Below, one piece after another: positions 42,785-52,257 of a stretch of 64,000 nt of DNA. The first letter of the stretch is position 1. Each line of letters begins with the position of its first letter. The translations under genes were made by a program, and so were the position numbers. Origin of the DNA: Cypionkella aquatica (GTDB lineage: Bacteria; Pseudomonadota; Alphaproteobacteria; Rhodobacterales; Rhodobacteraceae); NCBI RefSeq assembly GCF_030161095.1, contig NZ_BSPP01000001.1, forward strand, positions 45,501 through 109,500, written 5' to 3'. The notes under the pieces are model-generated. The model searched no databases. It had not been told where the DNA came from and was given only the letters and a program-made list of their open reading frames with translations.

Positions 42785-44152
42785 TTACATCAGCTTACGC
42801 CGCCGTGTCACGCGGATATCGAGGTCTGTGATCTTCTTACGCAAGGTATTGCGGTTGATGCCCAGCAAATCGGCACATTTTGCTTGATTGCCACCAGTTG
42901 CATCCAGCGCGATCTCGATCAAAGGGATCTCCATCTCGCGCAAAATCCGGTCATAGACACCTGCGGGCGGCAGTTGGCCCCCGTGCAGGTCGAAATAGCG
43001 CTGTAAATGTCGCGCCACCGAGGCGGAAAGTTTCTCGCCATCCATGCCACCCGACCGGCTGATCTGCACGGGTTGGGCGGCACCCAAGGCTTGCTCGATC
43101 TCTGCCTTGGAAATCTCTGGTTCGGTCGCTGTCACCAACAGGCGTTTCAGCAGATTTTCCAGCTGACGCACGTTGCCGGGCCACGGATAGGCGCGCACGA
43201 TCGCCATGGCATCGGGCGACAGGCGCCGTTGCAGGCCCATGTCACGCTCGCCGCGGGCAAGGAAATGCTCGGCGAGCAAGGGGATGTCTTCGACGCGTTC
43301 GCGCAGGGGCGGCACTTGCAGGTTGACGCCACCAAGGCGGTAGAACAGATCCTTGCGGAAAACGCCTGCCTCCATCTTTTGGCCCAGATCGGCTTGGCTG
43401 GTGGCCATAATGCGGGGGGCATGGTCGCCCATCACGTCAAGCATCCGCACCAGACGCGCTTGGGCGTCTTCGTCGAAATCGGAAACCTCATCCAGCACCA
43501 AAGAGCCGCCTTTGGCACGCGCCAGCAGGGTTGCGATGCCGTCAACGCCAGCCAGATCCGTGGCTTGCGCGGTGATGAACGGTTGGCTGCGCCGATCCGA
43601 AAAGTCATGCACAGCGCGCGCGATCAGCGATTTGCCGGTGCCGGATTCGCCGGAAATCAGCACCGGCAGATCGGCGTTCATTACGCGGGCAACAAGGCGG
43701 TACAAAGCCTGCATCGACGGTGTGCGACCAACCAAGGGCAGATCGTCGCCCATCTCACGCGGGGCGGCGGTGGGTTTGGGCGCGTGGCGCTTCAGATCCA
43801 GCGCGCGGGCCGAGCGCTTCATCAGATCGGGCAGATCGAAGGGTTTTGGCAGATAGTCGAACGCCTCGGCCTCGGCGGCCTGAATCGCGGTCATGATGGT
43901 GTTTTGCGCCGAAATCACGATCACCGGCAGGCCGGGACGCAACTGAGCAATGCGCGGCAGGGCTTCAAGGCCGTTGCCATCTGGCATGATCACATCGGAA
44001 ATCACCAGATCGCCTTTGCCCTCTTCCACCCAACGCATCAGCGTCATCAGGCTGGAGGTCGCATGGACTTTGCAGCCCGCGCGGGTCAGCGCTTGCGTTA
44101 AAACCGTGCGGATGGTGCGGTCGTCGTCGGCGACAAGAATGGTGCCATCCAT
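42785..44152 (-). CDS. ntrC: nitrogen regulator NtrC, GAFTGA-less type
   Basis: A 455-residue regulator: receiver with Asp53 ([13 protein letters not shown]), AAA+ domain with Walker A GESGTGKS and Walker [14 protein letters not shown], and a Fis-type helix-turn-helix ([26 protein letters not shown]). The stretch between these Walker motifs is short ([18 protein letters not shown]) and has no GAFTGA. This is the Rhodobacter capsulatus type, which activates the housekeeping sigma-70 RNA polymerase instead of sigma-54. Its ATG follows the ntrB TAA directly. Confidence 0.96.
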   Translation of the reverse strand: MDGTILVADDDRTIRTVLTQALTRAGCKVHATSSLMTLMRWVEEGKGDLVISDVIMPDGNGLEALPRIAQLRPGLPVIVISAQNTIMTAIQAAEAEAFDYLPKPFDLPDLMKRSARALDLKRHAPKPTAAPREMGDDLPLVGRTPSMQALYRLVARVMNADLPVLISGESGTGKSLIARAVHDFSDRRSQPFITAQATDLAGVDGIATLLARAKGGSLVLDEVSDFDEDAQARLVRMLDVMGDHAPRIMATSQADLGQKMEAGVFRKDLFYRLGGVNLQVPPLRERVEDIPLLAEHFLARGERDMGLQRRLSPDAMAIVRAYPWPGNVRQLENLLKRLLVTATEPEISKAEIEQALGAAQPVQISRSGGMDGEKLSASVARHLQRYFDLHGGQLPPAGVYDRILREMEIPLIEIALDATGGNQAKCADLLGINRNTLRKKITDLDIRVTRRRKLM

Positions 44153-45238
44153 TTAGTGGGACTCCTCGGGTAACTCGCGCGGTGCGAGCGGTAGGGAAAT
44201 GCGGAAAATTGTGCGACCGGGGGCGGAGTCGACCGAGATCCAGCCCTCATGGTCAGAGATGATTTTGGACACCAAGGCGAGGCCAAGCCCGGTGCCGTTC
44301 TCGCGGCCCGACACAAATGGCTCGAATATGTCGGTGGCGATGCTGGCCGGGATGCCGGGGCCGTCGTCGATGATTTCGACCTGCAGCGGCAGAGTTGACC
44401 CCGAGCCATCTTTGCGGCGACGGCGCAGGGAGTGGTCGTAGAACGTATGCAGCCGGATGGTTCCGCCTTTGGGATCAGCGGCTTCTGAGGCGTTCTTCAA
44501 CAAGTTCAAGAACACCTGCATCAGTTGATCGTTGTCGGCAAAGGTCGCGGGCAACGAGGGGTCGTAATCCTCAACAATGCTCATATGCGCGCCGAAACCG
44601 ACCAAGGCTGATCTGCGGGCGCGGTCCAAGGCATCATGGATGTTGACGGCGCGTCGTGCCGGCGGGCGCAGATTGCCGAATTGCTCGACCTGTTCCAGCA
44701 GTTTGACGATGCGGCGGGTTTCTTCGACGATCAGATCGGTCAGTTCCAGATCTTCAGCTGCCAACCCCATCGCCAGCAATTGTGCCGCGCCCGAAATACC
44801 GGCAAGCGGGTTCTTGATCTCATGCGCCAGCATCTCGGCCATGCCGATGGCGGATTTGGCCGCCGACGTCACCTGCATAGAGCGGCCCAGACGTTCGGCA
44901 ATTTCGCGCGGCGAGATCAGCAGCAGCACGCAGCCCAAGCTGTCTTGCAACGGTGCCATCTGCAAAGCGCATTGCACCGGGGCGCGCTCACCCGTCGTAA
45001 CATCAGCTTCGGCGATGAACAGCGGCGATTCATGGGCATGGACACGGGCCAGCGCATCTTCCATCGGGGCATCGATCGACAAGCGGTCTAGAAGCGGCTG
45101 GCCGATCAGGCTTTTTGACGAGGCATTCAGGAACGTCTCGGCAGGTGGGTTCACATCAAGGATCAACCCGGTGGGGCCGATCAGCAACGCGGGCAGTGGC
45201 AAGGATGCCCAAAGGGCGGGGCCGTCGAACTGTGTCAT
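44153..45238 (-). CDS. ntrB: nitrogen sensor kinase NtrB
   Basis: A 361-residue soluble histidine kinase. The PAS domain (residues 10-120) opens LPALLIGPTGLILDVNPPAETFL. HisKA has His139 in MLAHEIKNPLAGISGAAQLL. The ATPase has NLLKNASEAA, DDGPGIPASIATDIFEPFVSGRENGTGLGL. It phosphorylates NtrC when PII signals nitrogen limitation. Its start overlaps the dusB stop by four bases (ATGA), the nifR3-ntrB-ntrC order known from Rhodobacter. Confidence 0.96.
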   Translation of the reverse strand: MTQFDGPALWASLPLPALLIGPTGLILDVNPPAETFLNASSKSLIGQPLLDRLSIDAPMEDALARVHAHESPLFIAEADVTTGERAPVQCALQMAPLQDSLGCVLLLISPREIAERLGRSMQVTSAAKSAIGMAEMLAHEIKNPLAGISGAAQLLAMGLAAEDLELTDLIVEETRRIVKLLEQVEQFGNLRPPARRAVNIHDALDRARRSALVGFGAHMSIVEDYDPSLPATFADNDQLMQVFLNLLKNASEAADPKGGTIRLHTFYDHSLRRRRKDGSGSTLPLQVEIIDDGPGIPASIATDIFEPFVSGRENGTGLGLALVSKIISDHEGWISVDSAPGRTIFRISLPLAPRELPEESH

Positions 45239-46224
45239 GCGGCCTCTCTCGCTTGGGCGAAGCTATCACGGATCAGGGCGCGGACTTGGGTCGTTTCGGT
45301 GGTGGTCAGAATGGCGTCGCGGTTTTGCGTGATACCTGCAACTTCCAGATACCAGCCAAGATGTTTGCGGGCGACGCGCAGGCCAAGCTCGGGGCCGTAG
45401 AACTCCAGCATATGATCGTAATGCTCGATCACCAGATCGGCGAGAACTGCGCCGGTGGGAATTTGCGGCGCTGTGGTGCCGTAGAGCGCATGGGCGATCT
45501 CGGCCAGCCGCCACGGCGCGCCTTCGGCACCGCGCCCGACCATCACACCATCGGCTTTTGACAGCGTCAGTGCAGCCCGTGCTGTGGCGATGTCGATAAT
45601 ATCGCCATTGGCGATCACCGGAACCGAGACCGCAGCTTTCACCGCCGCAATCGCCGCCCAATCGGCGCGGCCTTTGTAGAATTGGCAGCGGGTGCGGCCA
45701 TGAATGGTGATCATCTGCACCCCTGCCCCTTCGGCAGATTTGGCAATCTGCGGGGCGTTAAGGCTTTGATCATCCCAGCCCAGCCGGGTTTTCAGCGTCA
45801 CCGGAACCGTCACCGCATTCACGACCGATTCAATCAGCGCCAGCGCCAGCTCGGGCTCTTTCATCAGCGCCGAACCACAAGCGCCATTGCCGCCCGAGGC
45901 CGTCACCCGTTTGGCGGGGCAGCCCATGTTGATGTCGATCACTTGCGCGCCCTGCGCCTCGACATAGCGCGCGGCCTCGGCCATCCAATAAGGGTCGCGG
46001 CCCGCCAGCTGCACCGAGGTTGCAGCCTCGGCAAAGCCCAACTCGGCGCGGGCGCGGGCCAGGGGTTGCGCCTTCATCACCTCTTCAGAGGCAATCATTT
46101 CAGACACAACCAACCCCGCGCCAAAGCGCGCCACCATCCGCCGGAACGGCAGATCGGTGATCCCCGCCATCGGTGCCAGAATCACCGGGGGGTGCAGAGA
46201 GATTGCGCCTAAGTGCAGGGACAT
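45235..46224 (-). CDS. dusB: tRNA-dihydrouridine synthase (DusB/NifR3)
   Basis: A 329-residue FMN enzyme that reduces uridine to dihydrouridine in tRNA. The TIM-barrel opens PPVILAPMAGITDLPFRRM; the catalytic Cys is in INMGCPAKRVT; FMN/tRNA contacts include TIHGRTRCQFYKG and IANGDI. The ATG at 46224 has AAAGGAG and gives the usual length; an in-frame start 38 codons earlier has no ribosome site. First gene of the leftward nitrogen-control operon and divergent from ispDF. Confidence 0.95.
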   Translation of the reverse strand: MSLHLGAISLHPPVILAPMAGITDLPFRRMVARFGAGLVVSEMIASEEVMKAQPLARARAELGFAEAATSVQLAGRDPYWMAEAARYVEAQGAQVIDINMGCPAKRVTASGGNGACGSALMKEPELALALIESVVNAVTVPVTLKTRLGWDDQSLNAPQIAKSAEGAGVQMITIHGRTRCQFYKGRADWAAIAAVKAAVSVPVIANGDIIDIATARAALTLSKADGVMVGRGAEGAPWRLAEIAHALYGTTAPQIPTGAVLADLVIEHYDHMLEFYGPELGLRVARKHLGWYLEVAGITQNRDAILTTTETTQVRALIRDSFAQAREAA

Positions 46225-46417
46225 TGCGGCTCCTTTGAATTGGAACATGCGCTTGGGTCGGGGGTTCGCCAAGGGCTGGGTCTCTGCTTCATGCCCTATT
46301 TCTGAGCAATGCACAATAATTAGGCGGTCGTGCTGCATTTCGCGACCAGATGCAGATGGGTCGGGGCAGATTGTCAGGCTGGCAGCTGTGGCCTAGATAG
46401 GGGCAAAAGGAAACCGC

Positions 46418-47542
46418 ATGACAACAGCCGCGATCATCACCGCCGCCGGACGCGGCCTGCGCGCCGGGGGCGATGTCCCGAAGCAATGGCAGATGCTGGC
46501 CGGGCAGCCGGTGGTGGCGCAGGCTTTGGCGGCGTTTGACGGCATGCTGCGGGTGCTGGTGGTGCATCCCGATGACACGGCGCGGGCCGAGGCTTTGGGT
46601 CTGGATGTGCTGATCGTCGCCGGGGGTGCGACACGCAGCGCATCGGTGCGCAATGCGCTAGAGGCTTTGGCCGGGCGAAACATTGCCCGCGTGTTGATCC
46701 ATGATGGCGCCCGGCCACTGGTGTCAGCTGCGGTGATTGCGCGGGTGATCGCGGCGCTGGACCATGCCAAGGCTGCGGCACCGGCGCTTGCGGTGACGGA
46801 TGCTTTGTGGCGCGGGGCGGACGGCATGGTGGCGGGCACCGTGGCGCGCGATGGGCTGTTTCGGGCGCAGACACCGCAGGGGTTTTGCTTTGAAACGATC
46901 CTGTCTGCGCATCGCGCCCATCTGGGAGACGCTGCCGATGATGTTGCGGTGGCGCGTGCTTTTGGCGTCGAGGTCGCGATAGTGGCGGGCGACGAGGACA
47001 ATCTGAAACTGACCTATCCCGGCGATTTTGCGCGGGCCGAGGCGATCTTAAGGGGGCGGCAGATGGATCTGCGGGTGGGCAACGGCTTTGACGTGCATGC
47101 GTTTTGTGACGGCGATGGTGTCTGGTTGTGTGGCGTGAAAGTGCCGCATGGCCGTGGCCTTTTGGGCCATTCTGATGCCGATGTGGGCATGCATGCGCTG
47201 ACCGACGCCATCTATGGCGCGCTGGCCGAGGGCGATATTGGCCGGCATTTCCCGCCCTCTGACCCGCAGTGGAAGGGCGCGGACAGCAAGATTTTCCTTG
47301 CTCATGCCATGCGCTTGGCGCGGGCGCGCGGCTTTGCACTGGCCAATTGCGATGTGACGCTGATTTGCGAGCGGCCCAAGATCGGCCCGTATGCCGAGGC
47401 GATGCGCAGCGCACTGGCCGCGATCATGGACGTCGCCCTGGAGCGGATTTCGGTGAAGGCGACCACATCCGAACGGCTGGGCTTTACGGGCCGCGAAGAA
47501 GGTATTGCCGCGATGGCGACTTGCGCCTTGGTGCGGGCATGA
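46418..47542 (+). CDS. ispDF: bifunctional IspD-IspF of the MEP isoprenoid pathway
   Basis: A 374-residue fusion. Residues 1-215 are IspD (4-diphosphocytidyl-2C-methylerythritol synthase) with [16 protein letters not shown] and [12 protein letters not shown]. Residues 218-374 are IspF (2C-methylerythritol 2,4-cyclodiphosphate synthase) with zinc ligands in GNGFDVHAF and [14 protein letters not shown] and [18 protein letters not shown]. The fused form is typical of alphaproteobacteria. AAAAGGAAA precedes the ATG. Its stop overlaps the pgpA ATG. Confidence 0.97.
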   Translation: MTTAAIITAAGRGLRAGGDVPKQWQMLAGQPVVAQALAAFDGMLRVLVVHPDDTARAEALGLDVLIVAGGATRSASVRNALEALAGRNIARVLIHDGARPLVSAAVIARVIAALDHAKAAAPALAVTDALWRGADGMVAGTVARDGLFRAQTPQGFCFETILSAHRAHLGDAADDVAVARAFGVEVAIVAGDEDNLKLTYPGDFARAEAILRGRQMDLRVGNGFDVHAFCDGDGVWLCGVKVPHGRGLLGHSDADVGMHALTDAIYGALAEGDIGRHFPPSDPQWKGADSKIFLAHAMRLARARGFALANCDVTLICERPKIGPYAEAMRSALAAIMDVALERISVKATTSERLGFTGREEGIAAMATCALVRA

Positions 47543-48036
47543 CGCGCGCCTTGGCGATCTGGTTCGGTGTGGGGCTGCTGCGGCCCGCGCCGGGCACTTG
47601 GGGGTCACTCGTTGCTGTGATTTTGGCACTGCTGATTGACCGCTACTGCGGCTTTCCGGTGCTGCTGCTGGCAACTGTTGCTGTCACGGGGTTGGGGTTC
47701 TGGGCGGTTTCGGTCGAGCTGCGCGATACGCCGACGGCTGACCCATCAGAATTCGTTATTGATGAGGTCGCGGGCCAATGGCTGGCGCTGCTGTTTTCCT
47801 CGGCTGCGTTCTGGGCACGCGGGCATGAGGGGTTTTTGCCTTGGCCTGCGCCGCTGGCTGCGTTTTTGTTCTTTCGGCTGTTCGATATCTGGAAGCCGTG
47901 GCTGGTTGGTCGCGCGGATCGGCGTCACGATCCGGCGGGGGTGATGCTTGACGATTTGTGGGCGGGGTTGTTTGCTGGGCTGGCCACGATTGTGGCGGCG
48001 GCGGCCTATCACATTCCGCTGATTTTCTGGGGGTGA
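47539..48036 (+). CDS. pgpA: phosphatidylglycerophosphatase A
   Basis: A 165-residue membrane enzyme that removes phosphate from phosphatidylglycerol phosphate. Family marks: [16 protein letters not shown] near residue 12, [17 protein letters not shown] near residue 68, [18 protein letters not shown] and [14 protein letters not shown] with acidic metal ligands. About three or four membrane segments. The ATG overlaps the ispDF stop by four bases, and it lies between ispDF and pncC in a tight operon. Confidence 0.94.
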   Translation: MTRALAIWFGVGLLRPAPGTWGSLVAVILALLIDRYCGFPVLLLATVAVTGLGFWAVSVELRDTPTADPSEFVIDEVAGQWLALLFSSAAFWARGHEGFLPWPAPLAAFLFFRLFDIWKPWLVGRADRRHDPAGVMLDDLWAGLFAGLATIVAAAAYHIPLIFWG

Positions 48037-48039
48037 TCC

Positions 48040-48501
48040 ATGTCTGAACTGCTGCGGCTGGCGCGCTATTGGGGGTATCGGATTGCAACCGCCGAAAGCT
48101 GCACAGGGGGGCTGGTGGCGGCGGCTTTGACCGATGTGGCCGGATCGTCGGATATGTTTGATCGCGGTTTTGTCACCTATTCCAACCAAGCCAAGATCGA
48201 CATGCTCGGGGTTTCCCCGGAAGTTCTCGCCGAATTTGGCGCGGTGTCCGAACCGGTTGCCGCCGCGATGGCCGAAGGGGCATTGGCACATTCGGCGGCT
48301 GATCTGGCGGTTTCGACCACAGGGATCGCCGGGCCTGGCGGATCAGAGTTCAAGCCCGAGGGGCGTGTGTGCTTTGGTCTGGCGCTGCGCGGCAAGCCCG
48401 TGCTGGTCGAGACGGTGGAATTTGGCGCCTTGGGCCGTGACAAAGTGCGGCATGCCGCGCGCGATCATGCTTTGGGCCTGTTGATCCGGGCGATGCGCTA
48501 A
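48040..48501 (+). CDS. pncC: nicotinamide-nucleotide amidase (CinA C-terminal type)
   Basis: A 153-residue protein consisting only of the CinA C-terminal domain, which deamidates nicotinamide mononucleotide to nicotinate mononucleotide in the pyridine nucleotide cycle. Motifs: [36 protein letters not shown] and [23 protein letters not shown]. Starts three bases after pgpA. The N-terminal molybdopterin-like domain of long CinA is absent, as in PncC. Confidence 0.94.
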   Translation: MSELLRLARYWGYRIATAESCTGGLVAAALTDVAGSSDMFDRGFVTYSNQAKIDMLGVSPEVLAEFGAVSEPVAAAMAEGALAHSAADLAVSTTGIAGPGGSEFKPEGRVCFGLALRGKPVLVETVEFGALGRDKVRHAARDHALGLLIRAMR

Positions 48502-48508
48502 AGCGGCG

Positions 48509-49351
48509 TCAGGGGTGCAGGGCGAAGAACCGCAAGGCTTCGGCAGTGGCCGAGATGTCGCTGGCTTTGGGTTTGGGGCTGAGCCGCCCCGGCCAGCCAT
48601 GACCACCACCGGAGATGGACAGCAGCCGCAACTGCACGCCTTGGCCGTTGCTGTAATCGCTTTGCGTCACCTGCATGCCATCATCGACCGGGTCGATCAG
48701 CCGATCAGCCTGCGACAGATCACCAAAGGCCGCGACAAGCGCCATAACCTGCGCCGGGATCGCATCAAAGCTGGTCTTTACCTTGGATTTCGCCCCGCGC
48801 CCGCCTTGATAGGGCACCCGAGGGTCCGCCGTCCCGTGGATGATCAGCATGGGCTGGGCTTGAAGCGTGCGGCGCAGATCCAGCGTGCCCGACACTGCGG
48901 CCACCGCCTTGATCCGCCCTGCCCGCGCCATTGCATAAGCCTCGGCCATCGCGGCACCGTTGGAAAATCCACTCATATAGATCCGCGCTGGATCAAGCTG
49001 AAACCGCGTGGCGGCATCGCGGGTCACCTGATCAAGAAAGCCGAAATCATCGGCCCGCCCCGGCTTTTCAACGTCGGTTTGCCACATGGTGATGCGTTTT
49101 GGCTGGCTGGCCGCAGGATAGATCACCGCGTAACCCTCGGCCAGAGCAGGCGCGGAAAACCCTGTCATGTCTGCGAATTGCGCAGGAGTGCCACCGCCGC
49201 CATGCAGCACAAGGATCATCGCCCCGGTCGGATGATCGGGCATCTCGATCAGATAATGCCGTGCGCCCAGATGGACCAGTTGCGGTGCGGCAGCCACCGG
49301 GGCAGCCAGCGGGGCTGCGAGCAGCAGCAGTGCCAGGATCAGCGCGCGCAT
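48509..49351 (-). CDS. secreted PHB-depolymerase/feruloyl-esterase-like hydrolase (LpqC family)
   Basis: A 280-residue alpha/beta hydrolase with a Sec signal peptide (about residues 1-22, ending VAAA). Oxyanion motif LVLHGGGGTPAQF, nucleophile Ser in YMSGFSNGAAM, acid in IIHGTADPRVPYQGG and His in GGGHGWPG. The family hydrolyses polyester or feruloyl esters; the physiological substrate is unknown. Its ATG overlaps the stop of the upstream coq10-like gene (TGATG), so the two are translated together. Confidence 0.88.
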   Translation of the reverse strand: MRALILALLLLAAPLAAPVAAAPQLVHLGARHYLIEMPDHPTGAMILVLHGGGGTPAQFADMTGFSAPALAEGYAVIYPAASQPKRITMWQTDVEKPGRADDFGFLDQVTRDAATRFQLDPARIYMSGFSNGAAMAEAYAMARAGRIKAVAAVSGTLDLRRTLQAQPMLIIHGTADPRVPYQGGRGAKSKVKTSFDAIPAQVMALVAAFGDLSQADRLIDPVDDGMQVTQSDYSNGQGVQLRLLSISGGGHGWPGRLSPKPKASDISATAEALRFFALHP

Positions 49352-49797
49352 CAGCCGTACAGCTTGGCGGCGCGGCTCTCAAACGCGCGCACCACCCGTG
49401 TCATCGCCTCATTGAACACCAGCCCGATGATGCCCGCAAGGATCGCGTTGCGGAATTCAAAATCCACCTCGAACGACACATCACAGCCGGTCGGGGTTTC
49501 CACAAAGCGCCACACCGATTTCAGATGCTTGAACGGGCCATCAATATACTCGGTCAGGATCTGGTTTTGCGCGGGCAACAGGGTGACGCGGCTGCCGAAA
49601 CGCTCGCGGAACACTTTGAAGCTGATCACAAGGTCGGCCTCCAGCACCTCGCCGCCGCCAGCAATCGGCGCGCGGGTGCGCACGCGGGCGGCAGCAGTCC
49701 AAGGCAGGAATTCCGGGTAGCGCGCCACATCCGCAACAAGCTCGTACATCTGTACAGCTGTGTAAGGCAGGTGCTTGGTTTCTTGGTGATGCGGCAT
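49351..49797 (-). CDS. COQ10/RatA-like START-domain protein
   Basis: A 148-residue protein of the polyketide cyclase/START fold, subgroup COQ10/RatA: LPYTAVQMYELVADVARYPEFLPW at the N-terminus, FKHLKSVWRF, and the closing AGIIGLVFNEAMTRVVRAFESRA. Mitochondrial and bacterial COQ10 bind ubiquinone and aid its delivery to the respiratory chain. The E. coli homologue RatA has been described as a ribosome-associated toxin, so that reading is an alternative. I chose the ATG at 49797 over one 16 codons upstream because it gives the family N-terminus. Confidence 0.9.
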   Translation of the reverse strand: MPHHQETKHLPYTAVQMYELVADVARYPEFLPWTAAARVRTRAPIAGGGEVLEADLVISFKVFRERFGSRVTLLPAQNQILTEYIDGPFKHLKSVWRFVETPTGCDVSFEVDFEFRNAILAGIIGLVFNEAMTRVVRAFESRAAKLYG

Positions 49798-49864
49798 CAG
49801 CAACCTATCGCGTGACTTAAGCACAGGTATTGAGTAGAAAACCAACGGAAATCAAGAGGCCCCC

Positions 49865-50407
49865 ATGTCGCAGCCCGCTTATGTCATCGACCAAATGATC
49901 TCGGCCAAGGCCATCGCCGCCCGGGTCGAAGCTTTGGCGCGAGAGATCACCGCGCATTACAGCGATTGCGACAAGTTGATCGTGGTCGGGCTTTTGCGCG
50001 GATCGTTCGTGTTCATCGCGGACCTTGTGCGCGAGATTGATCTGCCAGTGCAGGTTGATTTTCTGGAGGCCTCGTCCTATGGCGATGCGATGCATTCCAG
50101 CCGCGAAGTGCGGATTCTGAAGGATCTGCGCGGTGAGATCGCAGGGCAAGACGTGCTGGTGGTAGAGGATATCGTCGATACCGGCTTTACCCTGCATCAT
50201 GTGAAAACCCTGCTTATGTCGCGCGCGCCAAGGCGGCTTGAGGTCTGCGCGCTGCTGGATAAACCAACCCGGCGCGAGGTGGATATCAAGGCGACATGGA
50301 CCGGGTTCGATATTCCCGACGAGTTTGTCGTAGGGTACGGCATTGATTATGCGCAACGAAACCGCAACCTGCCTTATATCGGCAAAGTGCGGTTCATTGA
50401 TCCATGA
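49865..50407 (+). CDS. hpt: hypoxanthine phosphoribosyltransferase
   Basis: A 180-residue purine salvage enzyme converting hypoxanthine (or guanine) and PRPP to IMP (or GMP). Markers: [21 protein letters not shown], the PRPP loop [14 protein letters not shown] near residue 98, the base-proximal [32 protein letters not shown] precedes the ATG. Its stop overlaps the ATG of a 57-residue membrane protein gene. Confidence 0.95.
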   Translation: MSQPAYVIDQMISAKAIAARVEALAREITAHYSDCDKLIVVGLLRGSFVFIADLVREIDLPVQVDFLEASSYGDAMHSSREVRILKDLRGEIAGQDVLVVEDIVDTGFTLHHVKTLLMSRAPRRLEVCALLDKPTRREVDIKATWTGFDIPDEFVVGYGIDYAQRNRNLPYIGKVRFIDP

Positions 50408-50577
50408 ACCCGATCTGGCTGATCCGCATGTCACGTTGGGCGCGCAATCCGCCGCCGCTGTGGCGGGTAAAGCTGGTGCTGGGCGTGATCGCGCTGTGCT
50501 TTGTTTTATGGGGGGTTGAGCAGTTTTGGGGCTGGCCAGACTGGCTGAGCACCAACGGCAAAGCGAAAATCCGCTAG
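50404..50577 (+). CDS. 57-residue single-span membrane protein
   Basis: This short gene begins in the overlap ATGA with the hpt stop and ends TAG at 50577. The N-terminus is basic and Trp-rich ([20 protein letters not shown]), followed by one hydrophobic helix ([17 protein letters not shown], about residues 22-39), and a polar tail with GWPDWL and a basic end. The clean hydrophobic helix, basic-inside orientation and translational coupling to hpt argue for a real gene. Function unknown. Confidence 0.65.
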   Translation: MNPIWLIRMSRWARNPPPLWRVKLVLGVIALCFVLWGVEQFWGWPDWLSTNGKAKIR

Positions 50578-50688
50578 CCTCCGCCGCCGATATGGGTCGC
50601 TGAAATCGTCGCTTCCCAAACTGGTAATCTGGTGTAACCTGTTTGCAGTAATTGGTCTGACCACAGGGCCAAAGCAAAGGTTGCCACC

Positions 50689-51579
50689 ATGTCGCGTCTG
50701 CTTTCAGCATTGCTGGGGATCGTTCTGCTGGGTTTAGCGGGCTTCATGCTGGCAACAGCGCCGCAGACTGTTGATATCAATGACTATGCCGGGCTGAATG
50801 GGGATGCCGCCAAGGGCGAGCAAGTGTTCTGGGCCACAGGCTGTGCGTCCTGCCACGCGGCCCCCGATGCCAGCGGTGCGGCGGAACTGGTATTGTCGGG
50901 TGGGCAAGAGTTTCCCTCGGCCTTTGGCACGTTTCTTGCGCCCAATATCTCGCCCGATCCCACGCAGGGCATTGGCGGTTGGAGCCTGATCACCTTTGCC
51001 AATGCGGTGACGATGGGGGTGGGGCCAGAGGGTGCGCATCTTTACCCTGCCCTGCCTTACGGCGCTTACAACAAGATGCTGCCGCAAGATGTGGCTGATC
51101 TGAAGGCGTTCATGGATGGGCTGCCGCCGTCGACCGAGGCCAGCAAACCGCATCAGATCGGCTTTCCGTTCAACATCCGCCGCAGTCTAGGCATCTGGAA
51201 GCTGTTGTTTTTGCGCGATGATTGGGTGATTGCAGGTGATCTGACGCCCGAGCAATCGCGTGGCCGCTATATTGTCGAAGCGATGGCGCATTGTGGTGAA
51301 TGTCACACGCCGCGCAATGCTTTGGGCGGTTTGCAGCGTGGCAACTGGCTGGCGGGTGCGCCCAACCCCGATGGCAAGGGGCGCACTCCGAACATTACCC
51401 CCGCCAAACTGAAGTGGACTGAGTCCGAGGTGGTGGAGTATCTGACCTCGGGTTTCACCCCAGATTTTGACTCGGTTGGTGGGCATATGGCGCATGTGGT
51501 TGAGAATATGGCCAAGCTGCCCGAGGAGGATCGCAAGGCGGTCGCGGCTTATCTGCAACTTGTGCCAGAGGTGCAGTGA
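50689..51579 (+). CDS. membrane-anchored diheme cytochrome c
   Basis: A 296-residue protein. An N-terminal hydrophobic stretch (residues 4-23) acts as signal anchor. Two heme attachment sites are CASCH (52-56) and CGECH (202-206), each followed by a cytochrome c fold with candidate axial Met residues. The arrangement resembles the cytochrome subunits of alcohol or gluconate dehydrogenases, or generic periplasmic electron carriers. No dehydrogenase gene is adjacent, so its partner is unknown. The following GST gene starts at the next base after its stop. Confidence 0.88.
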   Translation: MSRLLSALLGIVLLGLAGFMLATAPQTVDINDYAGLNGDAAKGEQVFWATGCASCHAAPDASGAAELVLSGGQEFPSAFGTFLAPNISPDPTQGIGGWSLITFANAVTMGVGPEGAHLYPALPYGAYNKMLPQDVADLKAFMDGLPPSTEASKPHQIGFPFNIRRSLGIWKLLFLRDDWVIAGDLTPEQSRGRYIVEAMAHCGECHTPRNALGGLQRGNWLAGAPNPDGKGRTPNITPAKLKWTESEVVEYLTSGFTPDFDSVGGHMAHVVENMAKLPEEDRKAVAAYLQLVPEVQ

Positions 51580-52197
51580 ATGATTCTGATTGGCCAATAT
51601 GACAGCCCCTTCGTGCGCCGTGTCGGCATTGCGCTGACGCTTTACGGCATGGCGTTCGAGCATCGTCCTTGGTCTTCATTCGGCGACGCCGACCGCCTGC
51701 GCCATTACAACCCGCTGACCCGTGTGCCGACGCTGGTGCTGGACGATGGCTTTGTTCTGACCGACAGCCATATGATGCTGGATTATCTCGATCATCTGGT
51801 CGACGCGCCGTTGTTTCCGCGCGCCGAGCCGGACCGCCACCGGGTGATGAAGGTCGCGGCCTTGGGCTGTGGTCTGGCGGATAAAGCGGTGTCGTTGTTT
51901 TATGAACGCGCGCTGCACGCCACGGTTTCTGCCAGTTTTGAGGCGCGCTGCCGAAATCAGATTTCTGCAGTGCTGATCGCGCTAGAGGCCGATCTTGCCA
52001 GCCGCCCCGGCCCCACTTGGTTCGGCACGCTGAGCCATGCCGATATTGCAGTGGCCTGTGCTTGGCGCTTTGTGGCCGAGGTGCATGGCGCGCTGATCGG
52101 CCTTGCCGATTACCCGTCATTGCAGCGGCTGACGGATACGCTAGAGGCCACGCCCGCGTTTCAGACCATCTATCAGCGCTTCCAGCCGCCGGCCTAG
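51580..52197 (+). CDS. glutathione S-transferase family protein
   Basis: A 205-residue protein with a thioredoxin-like N-terminal domain (MILIGQYDSPFVRRVGIALTLYGM, then NPLTRVPTLVLDDGFVLTDSHMMLDYL with the cis-Pro and Asp-Ser glutathione contacts) and an all-helical C-terminal domain ending in LSHADIAVACAWRFV. The substrate is unknown. The ATG follows the TGA of the cytochrome gene directly, so the two are co-transcribed. It converges on lipA. Confidence 0.9.
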   Translation: MILIGQYDSPFVRRVGIALTLYGMAFEHRPWSSFGDADRLRHYNPLTRVPTLVLDDGFVLTDSHMMLDYLDHLVDAPLFPRAEPDRHRVMKVAALGCGLADKAVSLFYERALHATVSASFEARCRNQISAVLIALEADLASRPGPTWFGTLSHADIAVACAWRFVAEVHGALIGLADYPSLQRLTDTLEATPAFQTIYQRFQPPA

Positions 52198-52228
52198 GCC
52201 CCGATCCTCTAAGCCAGTCTCAGGTAAA

Positions 52229-52257
52229 GCCCGGCCCAGTTCAGGCCCGGCCCAGTT
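52229..52257. repeat. 16-base-period tandem repeat at the lipA stop
   Basis: GCCCGGCCCAGTT occurs at 52229-52241 and again at 52245-52257, with CAG between (unit of 16 bases). The second copy encodes the LGRA end of LipA; the first lies past its stop codon. It looks like a small duplication of the gene end. Confidence 0.55.
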
